NCBI GenBank assembly: GCA_003952965.2 | Contig: CM025855.1 | Coordinates: 3,815,257-3,879,256 of the forward strand | DNA length: 64,000 bases | Reading direction: 5' to 3' | DNA from: Morella rubra | Lineage: Eukaryota > Streptophyta > Magnoliopsida > Fagales > Myricaceae | Shown here: piece by piece, positions 38,602 through 51,622 of the stretch | Layout of the letters: each line of letters starts with the position of its first letter | Position numbering within the stretch: position 1 is the stretch's first letter | Notes under the pieces: model-generated | Database searches by the model: none | Told to the model about the DNA's origin: nothing | What the model saw: only the letters and a program-made list of their open reading frames with translations | Program-made: the position numbers and the translations under genes

Positions 38602-41451
38602 AGAAATAGGCCAGCTTGGCCACTAGCAGACAGGTATATTTGGTATTATTTTGCGATTGAATATGTTTGCTTCATTGTTTTTGCTTCCAAAGAACAGAAT
38701 AGGTTAAAGAAATGAAGAGGCTTGTATTATCCTTAGTTTTTCCTTCTTTCGTTCTTTCTTTCTGTTCTTTTTTTCCAATGTGATTCCACACGTGGGACAG
38801 TATATTGTATGTGATGGTGATTCTATTTCATTTTCATGTTTCTTTTTGTATTCATTACCCTTTTTCTGCAGATTTATTAGAGAGTTTTAATCTGAAATTA
38901 ACCCTTGATGTGCTACTACCGGTTGTTCATCTTAAATGTACTTATCAAATATGGTTTGGAAGTGTTGACAAAGAGCTCCAAAAACGTATCTTGAAATCCG
39001 CGTAACTTGATGTCTTATGCTGGAACACCCATGTACAATTTGCAATGTCTTTAGTTTAAGACTGCCATGACAAGACTCAAAATGCCAGAAAGTTTCCGTG
39101 TTGCACATATGGAAGCTCAAGCGCGTCCGCTATTCCCAAGAGGTATGAGATACACGCATTTGTATTGTTATGTGAAAATCCGGTTTCTGGCTCGAGGACA
39201 AGCCCACCACTCTGAGAAACTCACAGAATTTGCTCGAGCTTAGAGCAGGTGAACACTCTTGCATAATTCTTTCAGATGAGCCAAGACTTGTTCTCTTGAA
39301 CACTTTGTCCAATTTTACATGATGATCTATTACAACTCAGGACTTTGTTTGACACAGAATTAAGCCAACACTAACTACACATTTTATGCAACAAACACTT
39401 GAGAATTTTCGATGCATTGGAATGGCAAATGTCCCAAGTAATGGTGTATGGAATAGTTTATTCAGACAGAATGTGGTGAAACCGAAGAGATTGTTGCATT
39501 GGAAAAGTTTATTATTGTTTGATGGTCAGCCTGATAACAACGGGCGAAGTTTGCAAAGATATCTGCAGTTAGATTGTGGTCATCCCGAGAACCATGTTAC
39601 CATAATATAACAAGTGTTTAACACAGTGCGTGATATTAGGCGGGTGAAACTTAACAGGTACGTAGAGAAAGTCAATCTTGTTAATTCAAGCTTAAGATCT
39701 AAAGATCAGCAACCGATTTTAAATAAACTTGCTTCGTACAAACCAAGAATACAGGACGACTTCTTTTGGGGTCAAACTCTTGGCAGGAATGTAGGCCACA
39801 CCACACTGCTCACAGAGTACTCCTATCCAAATGGGTCCAAAGCAGAAACCAAGGACTAAAATTTGAAACTTGAAGGAGAGTCTTCGATTCGACTTTTATA
39901 ATGGTGTTGGCCACAGAATGTTTTCTATTGTTCCTTGATCGGGGGGAAGCCAATCACTTCAATGGCAGGATCCTGCTCTGCTTTAGGTTCCAATTTTGCC
40001 GTCCATGTTGCACAACTTTTCATGCCGTCCTGCGTTCTGTATCAAACTGATATAACGCCAACATAAAGTGCTCGCCTAAAGCTGATGTCGCCTAAAAAGA
40101 ATTTGTATACTTGTATACCAATCCATTTTAAATGGTGTCCAGAGGGACGCTACCCTTGGCCTTTGGGTCTACCGCTATAACTCCTCTTTGTGGTTATTGT
40201 ATATTGAATCGCCCCTTCAGTCTTGTATGCTGGTAAGTGACTGGTCTAATAGCCGAGTGACTCACTCAAACACACATTTAAACATTTAATATGTCAAATA
40301 CTCTTTTCTTTTTAGTACTATAATTTAACCTCTAAAAGTATTATCAAATTCTTAAATACTTTCACAAACTTTAACTTATTATAACTCAACTCTCAAAGTG
40401 CGTTTATCACTGTGATTCCATCCCTCAATCTAATGGAGTTATTATATCGATTGAATTTTTGTCCTATTTAAACGGAACGAGATATTCTCCTTACGTGATT
40501 ATACAAATTTAGATCGATCAGAGTCTTTCCTAATCTTCTATAATGGTTCTTGCTATTTGTAAAACTAAGAAATAATATGTAGCTAGATTATTATTTTAAT
40601 TCAAATAAAAAAATAGCGCACTTAGAATCGGTATAGACAAATTTACCTTTTTACATGAGAAGAATGCCACGTTTTGTTCACGTGAGACATAATGGTTCTA
40701 GATGGTTGTTAGTTAGGGATGAAATAATAAGGAGAAATATATTTTAGGAGTGAATTGTGATAAGTAAAAATTTGTCAAGATATTTAAGGATATATAATAG
40801 TTCGAGAAAAAAAAATTATAATTTGTCCATTCTTATTTTTTAAGGCCGTATATGGGGGTGTTTGCCTAATTTTTTAGGGGTTCAAAATTTTCACCACACC
40901 AAAAACATTTCACAAATCCTAATAAATTTCACACTTTTCACAAATCCCAATAAACTTCAACATTCAAAAAATTCTGAAAATTTTAAGAATATTTTCCGAA
41001 ATTTCAGTAAACAAACGCCCCATATGGACTGTACTCGGGTTCTAAGAGTCCCAAAAACAAGAATGGGTCGTACTCGTGCCCATGCTACCAACCTACATAA
41101 TCTTGTTTTTGGTTCCTTTAATGTTGCTTAATCCTTAAGCTTGCAAATGTCGGCAAAGTCCAGTCCAGATCTCACACTTACACACCACGAGCAAGATGCG
41201 GCATGCGCGTTGCGCTCACACGTACACATTAGTCAACATGTCGTTCCACTCAATTGTATTCTCTCTGTGCAAAACGGAAAACGAAACAAGCATTTTCCCA
41301 TAAATAATTTCCGAGAAACCAGCAAAAGAAAAAGGAAAAAAGAGTTAAGGAAAGTGATAAGCTATCTCCTTTTGGTTACTCTCCACGCCTGCATTTGCAG
41401 ATTTTCCAGCGTAAGCCAACATTTGGAGAAACCAACAGGAGTGGCAATACC
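38602..41451. other. 3' UTR, then intergenic stretch
   Basis: About the first 300 bases fit the 3' UTR of the WEB-family gene. The remainder has open frames of 60-106 codons (for example 39386-39610 and 39614-39859) with no recognisable domain. It also holds a MITE-like block at 40854-41021 and, near its right end, the probable leader of the NERD gene. Confidence 0.45.
40854..41021. mobile_element. MITE-like element with GGGGTGTTTG / CAAACGCCCC ends
   Basis: A 168-bp AT-rich block starts GGGGGTGTTTG and ends CAAACGCCCC. It is flanked by ATAT on both sides. The interior repeats CACAAATCC-AATAAA-TTCA. Similar sequence occurs near 11600 in reverse and near 47240-47430, so the family seems dispersed. 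The superfamily is uncertain because the flanking duplication is short and AT-rich. Confidence 0.55.
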
Positions 41452-44400
41452 ATGTGGGTAGAAATCATCTGTGGCTTGATCTTCTACAGACTTATCAGGC
41501 GATTCTTCTACGACGACGACATTTTGGAGGTGGAAGCCTCTGATTCCAGTGCTTTATTCTCGGTAGCGAATAGGTATCTCCTAAAAGTGGAAACCTCTAA
41601 TTTCTCGATGTTTGGTTTGCTGATTTCAGCTACTTTGCGAAGACAAAATGAGATAATTCTTTTTTCAATGTAATGAGTTACCAAACAACGATGATAGAAA
41701 GAAAAAGAAGATTATATATTCACTGTCCCTCATACTTGTTCAAAATTTTCTTCTCTTCCGGTATTTCCTTGTCAGCCTAATGGAGAGTATGCTTTTATAA
41801 TTCGATGTTCTCTTTTGCGACCCAAAAAAAAAAACCCAGGCTGGAAAAGCTTTACGGTGGAAAGGCGTACGTGGGGCTTCGTATTCCAGATGCCGACACC
41901 GGCTCACGACAGAATATCGACGTGGTTCTTGTTACCGAACGGTAAGATTTTACCACTTTCTAAACTTAAATTTGATGAAGTATGATGAGAAAATGTAGTA
42001 AAAGACTAGGATGTGTACTCTGGAATCTAGTTTTCCCGTATGCTTCTAGTTCATTGCCTTTTATTTAATCTCTTAGTTATTCCAGGGAGGTAGCGTTGAT
42101 ATCTGTTAAGAATCTATCTGGATTCATATCAGTGAATGCGGATGGCGCATGGGTGTGTGAAGGCGGCAGAAAACATAAAGCAGAGTGTCTTCCTGATCCC
42201 GTAAGTCACAATTCAGTTCCTAGTTTATTGTTCGATGAATTAGCAATCTTCTAGAATATCTATCGAATGATTTGTGCCCAAAAGTCTTGTGAATTGCAGC
42301 TGTACAAAGCTATAGCATCTTGTTGGAACTTGATTAATTGAAGTGATTAGGCTCTTAAAATTGTTTATGATTGCTGTTGATCTTGTCTTCTTTTATATGC
42401 TGCATTTAAATATCTCAATTACTACTTATAAAAAAAAAAAAATCTCAATTACTGCTCTGTTTCTCATTAGTTGTTTAAATTCCGTGGATAGCTCAAGTGC
42501 TTGATGTTTAGGAGAAAAGAAATTGTTCTTGCTAATTACCTGCAGTTCTAACTTTTCTTGAGAATTCAAGTAAGTTTTACTTTGTTGTCTAGCTTGGTAA
42601 TAAGTATTCCACAAATATGGACTTTGGTGGACCTTGTTGAGCATTGTAGTTATGTTTGAGCCAAAAGAAGTAAATTTTTATTGTGAGGAATTAGTGTAGA
42701 TGCCACATTTAGAACTTAAAAAAAAAGCGCTCTAGGCTGTAGATATATAGTTGAGGGACCTTTCAAGTTTTCATTATAGGCTGACAGAATATGAAGTATA
42801 CAGTTGGGGGGTGGGGGTAGAGGAATGAGTTATCAGTTGGGGGAGATATCTCTTCTGGACAAAAGAAAGCATCGTGTTAAAAGCAAGACCAAAGCATAAA
42901 AGGTATCAGGGCAAAGAAGAAATAATCGAGGAAATATGAAACATACTTGATTGCCCAAATTCTTCTCAAATGCATGGAGTTTAGTCCAGAAGAGGACCAG
43001 TGTGAAGCACTAAAACAATGAAAAGCTACATAGAGAAAAAGACAGGTCTACGCTTAAAGAGACACTCCTTTATGGACCAAAGGGATGTCTAGCTTTAGTT
43101 TTTGGCTTTGGAAGTCTAAAGGGGTGTAAATAAAGTGAAACGCCTTAATGCTGCAGGCATTGCATGGCTAGACAGGAAATATCCTCTTTGAAATCCTAAC
43201 ACTAATGCTATATAGCCCATGATATCTGAAGAGGCCATTTGGTCTATACATGTGCTTGATAGATAAAGAGATTGTCGGTAGTTCCAGCACCATGAGATTA
43301 TTTTTTGGTCTTTTTATTCTTCTCGTAGGTAATGGGAAACCAGAAGGAGAACTTGACATGGTTGCGAGTTAGTATTCTAACAACTGGTTCTTTAACTTCT
43401 TATATGTCAGGTTGTGGAGGCTAAAAGACAAGTTTCAATTCTTGAGTCGTATCTTGAACAAAGAGGAGTTTCTCTACCAGAAGGATATTTATCTTGCAAA
43501 GTTGTGCTTCCTAATCCAAAGCTCCGGTATGCACTGATTTTTCCTGAGGGAGTTGCTATTTAAAATGATATTTTTTTTCGCAGGAAAAGAAAATATTATG
43601 AATTATATAACTGAACTTGGAATGTACTTGTATGTTCATATTATCAATGACCAGGAGTTAGTGCTTTTATGATTTAGTTGCAATACATGGTCTACGTTTT
43701 CATATGCTGCATTTTCATATGTTAATAATGTGATTGGCCAAGGAAATTGTGGGAGAAAAGTTGCTTTGGGTAATATGCGATTAGTGCTCATTTCTCTGTG
43801 AGGATTTTAAGAGGCTTCGAATTCTGGGTGGGGCACAACAGACAGAAACAGTTTCAAATTCATCCTTCTGCTGTTTTCTCCTAGAGGCTTTCCAGATTTG
43901 CAGACCTTTGTTGCTTGCAGTGTCTTATCAGAATTTATAGGTGAATTTGCTTTTAGGTTGGAAGCTGATGGAAGGACTCATATATGAGACTTATATAAGT
44001 TATAATTTAATGCAGTAGTTATAACTTAAATTTATTGTTCTATTCTGGAAAAAAGAAATTGCTGACTTCAGTGTATAGTGATTGCATGATTTTATGCTAG
44101 TACCGATCTCCTACATTATAACTTCATTATCAGCTAACTGCATACAAATGTTTTATTTGTTATTTTTCTTGTAGTACCATCCCTTCAAGCTATTTTCCTT
44201 CTGAAGTCATTCCCTTTGACCAATGGACGCAACTGAAACCTGAATCAAAACGTATGCTTTCTGGTTGGATTAAAGGTGCCTTTCGTGGTGGCAAGAAAGA
44301 GGCACAAGAATCTATACATCAGAAGCTCAATTTCATCCTCAGTACAGCTCCAATATGGGATAGGTGTGTTGCTATCTAGGCCTCCTAGTCTTATTGATAT

Positions 44401-46660
44401 TGCCTGCAGATTTGTATAATTCTTTGTGTAATGTCAAATCTTGGTGGATAATGTTAAGAACAGGCTTGAGACATCTTAATGCCAGGATACTGGAGGTTTG
44501 ATTCTGATGCATGATAAAAGCTTTCTTCAGATTACGTAAACATTCATGTGATGGCACTGGTGGAAAGAATAATCCAGATGTAATGAACTGTGTTGAAAAT
44601 CACTAATAAGCCAATGCTTAGAAAAGTTTGGGTGCCCCTGAAAATTTGATGGAGGCGCTGCTTGTGTCAGAAAACTTGTTCAAGGCGAGTGATAGTATTG
44701 AGAATTGGTTGGAGCAGTCATTCATGTCGTTATATGACATTCCTGAGTATGGTTGTACGCGTTTGTTACTAGCATCAGTTCAACCTTTATATATGCTGAT
44801 AAAGGCCATACTAAAATGTTTATTAATTGTTGTTCTTGAAAGAAACAGCAAAATTTTGGGTTCACAGACTGTTTTTATCACCATACAAATTTTGTTGCAG
44901 ATCCTTGGGTTTAGTAGCTCTTCTTGATATCATTATAAAATTGTTCATGTCAAGTCTTTTTTTTGTTCTTTGCTTTTTTGTTGGATTGGTCATAGCAGTT
45001 ATGAAGCCATTCGTCCTCAATTCTTAGTTTGTTGATCATGTTTCCCCGATGAACAGCATAATGGACCATGGTATGCAACAGATAGCACATGATATGACAT
45101 GGTTTGATTTATTTATTATCTTTCCTGCTACATGAGAGAGGTTGATGGCTCAGGCAAGCACTTCACTGGGGCTTGAGCTGCCCTTCAACCCATCATGTCC
45201 AATCAAGTTGCTTCCTAGACAGTATTTGTTGTCAGATGCGTGGTCATATTTCCAGTCAGCACCCAGTTGGTTGTTAAACAGGACTTTGTAAATATTTCTG
45301 CAGGTTGGAGCTTAAAGGCAATAAATATGTCCTAGGGGAATTTATGGAATTCAAAGGGAAGCAGGAAGACATACAGGCTTTGAAAAATATCACAAGAGCA
45401 AAGGTTGGTCGCCTGATTATCCAAAAGACAAGCATGTTCGGATTAGGTAATTTCCCAAGCATCTATTCCAAGTTTTACTATTTTTTTTGGCCCACAGTAA
45501 TGCTTGAGTATTGAAAACCGATTCAGTTTGAGGAAGGAACCAGAATCTTATATGGTATGTTTATGGGTCAGGTGTCGGAATACAGAAATATCAATGCCTT
45601 AAAATAAGTCCATTTACATTGATTTCTCATAAATAAATTTCAGTTTCATTGGATTTCTAGGTTCATTGCAGTTCTATGTCAGTGTTTACTATTTTTTTTG
45701 TGATTAACAGGGGCGAAAAATAGCTGTATGATGCAGTATTGACAAATGAAACGACTTAATTTGCTAGTTCAGGTTTGACAGCATATCCATATAGGATTGT
45801 GTGGTATAAACAGATTTCTTGTAGAAGACAGATTGTTCATGTAAGTACTGAATAATTGACTTCTAGGGACACTGAAAAGTGACCACACATGATGGTAGAA
45901 TATATAAGCACTTGTGGGCATATGGTGGAGGAGAAGTGTGGAGCAGAACATAGGAGTGTTTCTAACTGCCTCTCATGTTACTATTTCAAGGCAAACCCTA
46001 TATGAGCATTTGACAACCTTGAAAAACCAATGGAATTGGAGTTGAATATGCTCTAGCCTCTAGCTCTACTGTCACATACTGTACTGGGAAAAAGGGAAGA
46101 AGAACAGCTAGACTACCACCTGATAATAGTTAAAAGCCGTGATTATGTAGCATTTCTGTGGCATGTTAATGGTGTCGGTATGGTATCCCAAAAACAAAAA
46201 GGACTAGATGATGGCCGCAATATTTGGATTTGAGTTTTGTTGCATAAATGGTGCTTGGCTGTATCCTCCTAAAAACTGGCCTGCGAGTGGGCATACTAGT
46301 TGGCCACCCCGCTTACTGGCCCCCTTCATGCCAATTTGAAAAGGGTCTATAGAAGAGGAAAATGGCACTCGCCACACACTCTCACATTGTAGATGCTGTT
46401 TTATCTATTTTCTCACATATAGAAAAACTTTCTTTACCCTTCGTACTTTTTATTCAAGTTTCCATGGCCCAATTGCAGCCCCCTCAACACTCGAAGTTTT
46501 GTACTCTCCTCGGGATTATCGGAGCGAAGGGGCTTCAGCTTCTGAGTGGAAGGAAGTTACTGTTAGATCGAGCACTGAAGTTCTCTTTCAGCCAGAGGGT
46601 ACAAATAAAGTCCGGAAATTCAAGTTTTCTTCAATTGTCTCTGTGCAACTGAGCGCCTAA
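41452..46660 (+). CDS. NERD (nuclease-related) domain protein
   Basis: Coding exons: 41452-41573, 41840-41941, 42086-42200, 43411-43526, 44175-44363, 45304-45446, 46479-46660. They join in phase to 322 residues. An N-terminal hydrophobic segment (EIICGLIFYRLIRRFF) suggests a membrane anchor or signal-anchor. The NERD domain spans roughly residues 40-160 (YGGKAYVGLRIPDADTG; NIDVVLVTEREVALISVKN; ILESYLEQRGVSLPEGYL). The conserved Asp is D68. The usual nuclease-like Glu-x-Lys position is S81-V-K83, so catalytic competence is doubtful. The C-terminal region (IPFDQWTQLKPESKRMLSGW; RAKVGRLIIQKTSMFG) belongs to the plant version. Start chosen at 41452 because the hydrophobic N-terminus follows at once. 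NERD domains are related to PD-(D/E)XK-type nucleases. The plant protein's role is not established to my knowledge. Confidence 0.88.
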
Positions 46661-47437
46661 AGAAGCCCCTGCAGGATATACAAGTTAAACGATCAGGAAA
46701 ACAGACATTATGAAAAAGCAAAAAAGGGTTAAAAATGCTGAGTTTATTATGTTCGCTTGGATTCCTATGTTTCCTGTTGTGACATCCCATTGTGGTTTAT
46801 GCCATGTAGGTATATTGTACATATCATGGCGGAGATTTAGAGAAACTTTCAATGTGGGTTAGGACATCATAATTGTACCAAGGAAAGGATCGAATATTAA
46901 GTGAGGTGGAAATGTTTTTATGCATTGGTTTACTTGGATTATTTACAGGTTTTGGTAATTACTTGTATATGTTGGGCATGTTTTATGTTGTTCGTGATGT
47001 TTTAGATGGAAATTGACTAGCTCGGTAACAACTGTTGGAGAAGTGCTTCTTTTTTTCTCCGTACCTAACCATCTAGATTGCTTAGGCATATGTGCAGGAT
47101 TCTAGTAAGTGTTTAATTTATCATGCATATATGCAGGTCTAATTTTTTTAATCTCCCGTCTAAATTAGATGGTCAAATTTGGCCAGAGAGAGACATATTA
47201 TATGAATCTTACGGCGTCAAAGTGGATATTTTTCACATAAACTTCAACACTTTTTTGACACCAATTTCAATAATTTTTATCATATAAAAAAATTATATCA
47301 AATCTTTTATTGCTATATTTTTAATAAATTTCATTAATTTTTCATTAAAAAATTCTATCAATTTTTTTTTCTCTTTATTTTTTTGATAAATTCTAATAAA
47401 AATTATTTCACAATCAAACATTCTAAAACTTGGGTAC
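46661..47437. other. NERD gene 3' flank and AT-rich stretch
   Basis: There is no gene. The 3' UTR probably occupies the first few hundred bases. About 47230-47430 resembles the MITE-like family seen at 40854-41021. Confidence 0.4.
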
Positions 47438-47460
47438 ATGAACGCTAGGGCTGTTCAACC

Positions 47461-47504
47461 CCGGTGTAGGTGCCGGTTTTGGCCAAAACCGGCACCTACA
47501 CCGG
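47461..47504. repeat. perfect 44-bp palindrome
   Basis: CCGGTGTAGGTGCCGG begins the left half, and the right half is its exact complement with no spacer (centre between 47482 and 47483). It sits 15 bp inside the hAT left end, where subterminal transposase-binding motifs usually lie. Confidence 0.95.
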
Positions 47505-47700
47505 ATAGGCTGGTTTTTAAATAATTGCCACCTACACCTACACCGTTAAGGGCAAAAACCGGCCCTTAGCGGTGGCGGTTTTAGCGGTGGCGGTTTCCGG
47601 TTAACCTACATTCATATTGGCCATTTTTTAGCATTTTACGCACTTGGCCCAATGTATTTTTTTTTTCTTTTGGTCCATTAATCACATATCATTAAAATCT

Positions 47701-47865
47701 AAACTAATGAAATCCAAAATCAATAAAATTAAAGATCATCTTAAAAGATAAGATGAGAATTTAAAGTCCAAACTAATAAAATCCAAAATCAATAAACTTA
47801 GAAAACATCACAACAAGATAAGAATCTAAAGTCTCAACCAATAAAATCCAAAATTTTAAACTTAA
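47701..47865. repeat. three ~67-bp repeats inside the hAT element
   Basis: AAACTAATGAAATCCAAAAT and variants start at 47701, 47770 and 47836. The third copy is partial. Confidence 0.8.
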
Positions 47866-48708
47866 GAAGTAGCACTACCACATGCGGCTGCAGATGACTG
47901 TGATTGTGGAGTGTCCATCTACAAATAAAAATCACCTAAAAATTAACAATTAAAGCACTAACAAACAACAAAACGTACAAATGTACAAACAACAAAATGA
48001 ATTCTAGAAAAGGAAAATAGGATTCAACAAAGGAATTAAGGAAGTCTTTGACAAGAATACAACTATACAAGCACAGCTTATGGGGATGTCAAGAGTTGTA
48101 GTCTGAATTAGATTGCAAAGTGTGCAGAGTTCTACACTAGATGACAAGGCCGAAGTTAATTTAGTAGGTGAATTTCGGTTCTGTAGGTTATATATAAATT
48201 CTAAAAAATGCTGATCAATTGCTATCCAGAACAACCATTAATAATATTCTCACCTTAAGATTCATCAATAATTACAAAATTGTGGAAATATCACAGAATA
48301 GTACAATAAAAGGCGACTGAATCTTTTACCTCACAATAATAGCTTGCCTCCATTTTTTCTTTACCAATTATATATATATTTACATACACAGAGAGAGAGA
48401 GCCTTTGGTATATGTTACAAACAAAGCACCAAAAAAATATTGATGCTCGTAGGATCCTAATTTCTCTGCTTCACTATCCATTAGAAAACCCCATTTCAAT
48501 TTACAAGCCTTTCAAATGTAAATCCTGCTTTGAGACACTTCTGAATGGTTTCAGTTGTATCATTTGCAGAAGCTTTATGTTTCTTAAGCAAAATATAAAT
48601 TTTAAAAAAAGCTTCGGGAGCTTGGAGGGGAGGAGATCTGTCGAAACATAAGGAAATGGGGAGGGGGGGATTTTCATAAAACAAAATGTTTTGTTTAAAA
48701 AAAAAAAA

Positions 48709-48870
48709 AAAAAAATCCCGGTTTCCCGGTACCCGGGAACCCGGTGCCGGGTAACCCGGGAACCGGGAATACCACCGGATTTTTCCTAAAATATTAAACC
48801 GGCACCGGCACCGGTGAAGCCGGGTACCGGCAACCCGGTGCCGGTGCCGGTGCCACCGGATTTTTCGGTG
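48709..48870. repeat. CCGG-rich right subterminal region of hAT
   Basis: Dense CCCGG, CCGGTGCCGG and GGCACCGG motifs form overlapping short palindromes mirroring the left end's composition. It starts just after a poly-A run. Confidence 0.8.
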
Positions 48871-49170
48871 GCACTGAACAGCCCTAATGAACGCCATCCC
48901 TTTGGAGGGGCAACCAAAGATACAAATGTTCACTTTCTATTACTCATAACATCTCCGGTCACATTTTTTTTTTGTCACCAAGCCAATTTAACGCACAGGA
49001 AAAGTAACTGGAAACAATGTACAATTCCCAAGTAATTTTCTTGGCTGAATAAAACTGAACCTAATCAGCATACAAATTTTTTCCTTCTTGTTGGGTGGGG
49101 GGCTAGAGAAGAGATATAAGACGGCATCTGCATGACGAGGCTATCCGTAAATCAATCGACCTGACGCATA

Positions 49171-51573
49171 CTATCTGAAGTCGACCATTAATTTGTTCAG
49201 TTTCTTGTTGCTAATCCTCTGTTGGTAGACTCTTGTGTCCTCCGAGCTGCGAGCAATAGTTCAAATATCAAATCAAGGAAATAACATTAATTAAATATAT
49301 ATAACTTTCTAGACTAGAGTAATTTGTTTAAATGAAGATTCATGTAGCAATCATTAGAGCTAATTTGAAGGCTTAGGACAAATTATTTGAGGTCTATGCC
49401 TCTTAAAACATAGATCACTTATTCGAAATTTTCATTTTCTGCATTTTTAAAGGTCAAAATTCACCCTAAAAGAAAAATATCAGTAGTAGACATAACTTCT
49501 AACCCACCACCTATCACCCAAGTATCATTTACCAATTTAAATTACGAATTTCATCACATTTAACGTACAAAATATTAAAATTTATCAATATCCATCCTAT
49601 CTTAAGATCTAACAGTTGATAATATTATGTCATATAACTTATTTTATGTACATTTTAATCTCAAGATCTTACTATAAGGCGAACGTTGATACATTTTAAT
49701 ATAGTCGGAAGTTAAATAGGATGAAATTTATTATTCAAATCGATAAAATGTCATTTGAGTGATAGTTTCCGGACTAAAAGTTAAGATTTTTCAAATAAAA
49801 TAAAAATTCTCCAAAAAAAAATAATTTTGAGGAAACAAAATCTATCGGCAAAGTATTAAGGTGTGGACATTAAAAGTCATATAAAGTAGTACCTTTGAGG
49901 AGGCGAGCATTCAGAGGGTGGCAGCAACATGTGAGCAAGCTTAACGGCATCTTTGTTGCAGTTAATGACGTTATTGAAGCACAGATATCGTCCGTATGCA
50001 GATACGTCTTCGTAGACGCAGATGTGCGCGTCCACCGTGAACTTGAGATCCGCCGTAACAAATACACCGTCTTCGTACATCTCAGCCGCTCCTTTCAGAT
50101 ACGGGTCCGTGATCGTCAGATCGGGACTCATCAGGAGGCCTCCGTTTACGGACACCATTTTCAGGCCTCTATCCATGGCTAGTGCCCATGCTGTCTTTTC
50201 CGCTAGAGTCTTTGATAGAGCATGCCACAACTGACCAAATCCATATTTTTTTATTTATTAATTAAAAATGCAAATTTTTATACAGCAACATATTGTAATA
50301 TAAATTAAAAATGCATCAAAACATTTAAACATGTCAAAAAAAGTAATTAAAATTTTGAGCTACTATCAGCCCACAAGCCTTAGCTAAAGAACAAGTGGAA
50401 ATATTTCAAGTGAATTTTACGCATAATTTTTGATCTAATAATTATTTGATTTATTTTGATTTATATTGATTTATATAAGATGGAAAGATTACAAGATTTC
50501 GAAATTAATTGAGATGCGTGTAAGTTAATTCGAATACTTAATAAAAAAACAAAAACATGGTATCGGTAAGATGCTAGTCACGTACCTTGAATTTTCTACA
50601 AAGGTTGATGTCGCTCCAATGTCTCTCGTCTATATCGGACGACATCGTATTACGGCCGTCTCTCCATATAACGGCAGTGGCGGACGACGTGAAGACGACT
50701 TTGTCTATGGTGTCTGTTCGTGCACATGCTTCCAACACATTATGAGCTGCCCTAACCTCCACCTCGGCCATAAATTCCTGCACCATACACGCGGCGTGTT
50801 ACACGCCTCGAAAATTAATGTTGTCCATAAAAGGACAGCTGTTTAATTGCGCTTTAGTCCCTTTGTTTTTATCTATTTAAATTTTCGCCCCCCAATTATA
50901 TGCAGACATACATTATGGATCGAGATGCACCTAACCTTTTTTTGGTGAATCCTGTCTGTTTCGATGCACCTACATCGTAGTTATCATACCCAGTGAAACT
51001 GTGCTGTACAATGACCAGTGTTCGCACCAATTAATCCATTAGATTGATCAAACTTACCCTTTCTTCATGTTTGTTTCTCACTAGTGCTGGATTTATCTAC
51101 AAATTCAATCTTTTTGAGTGAAGAGAGTAATTTGTATTGCTCAATCTTTAGACTGAACTCGATTAGACCTTTTTTTTCTTTATAACCGAGTATTCAGGTC
51201 AACTTACGTATATCTCGACTAATTTAAAAGCTTGTATAGTATTTTTATCCTACACAAATCGGATAATTACCGGATCAAAATCTTAGTGGTAGCCCTAAAA
51301 GATTAATAGTGTCTATGAAACTGAACTTGAACCTACTTAATTCAGTTAAAAATTTACTGATCGGATTGGAAGAGTAGCAACAAACTCGTGAATACTTGAA
51401 TTGACTTTTAACTCAAGTATCAATTAAGTCATGAGCATATTTGTGATGGATTCAACTTATCATCCGACCAAATTCTGGAGATTACAAATTCAATCAACTT
51501 ACCTAAGAGTAGATGTTTGAACCGGCTGATTCACTCTCATAGCTTCCATGTACCTTTAGGTATCCTAAGCGTG

Positions 51574-51622
<49 letters not shown>

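Larger units (their letters stand above)
47446..48886. mobile_element. non-autonomous hAT element
   Basis: This 1441-bp element has 12-bp perfect terminal inverted repeats (TAGGGCTGTTCA / TGAACAGCCCTA) and perfect 8-bp target duplications ATGAACGC (47438-47445 and 48887-48894), the hAT signature. Subterminal regions are GC-rich and full of CCGG and GGTGCCGG motifs in an otherwise AT-rich element. The left side carries a perfect 44-bp palindrome. No transposase is recognisable inside, so movement would need enzyme from elsewhere. Intact ends and duplications suggest a fairly recent insertion, between the NERD and CCR-like genes. Confidence 0.9.

Noticed and set aside
48496-48933. 145-codon minus-strand open frame
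   Set aside because: It runs across the GC-rich hAT right end and poly-A tract and beyond the element border. Its composition (Arg/Pro/Gly from CCGG repeats) reflects the repeat, not a protein.
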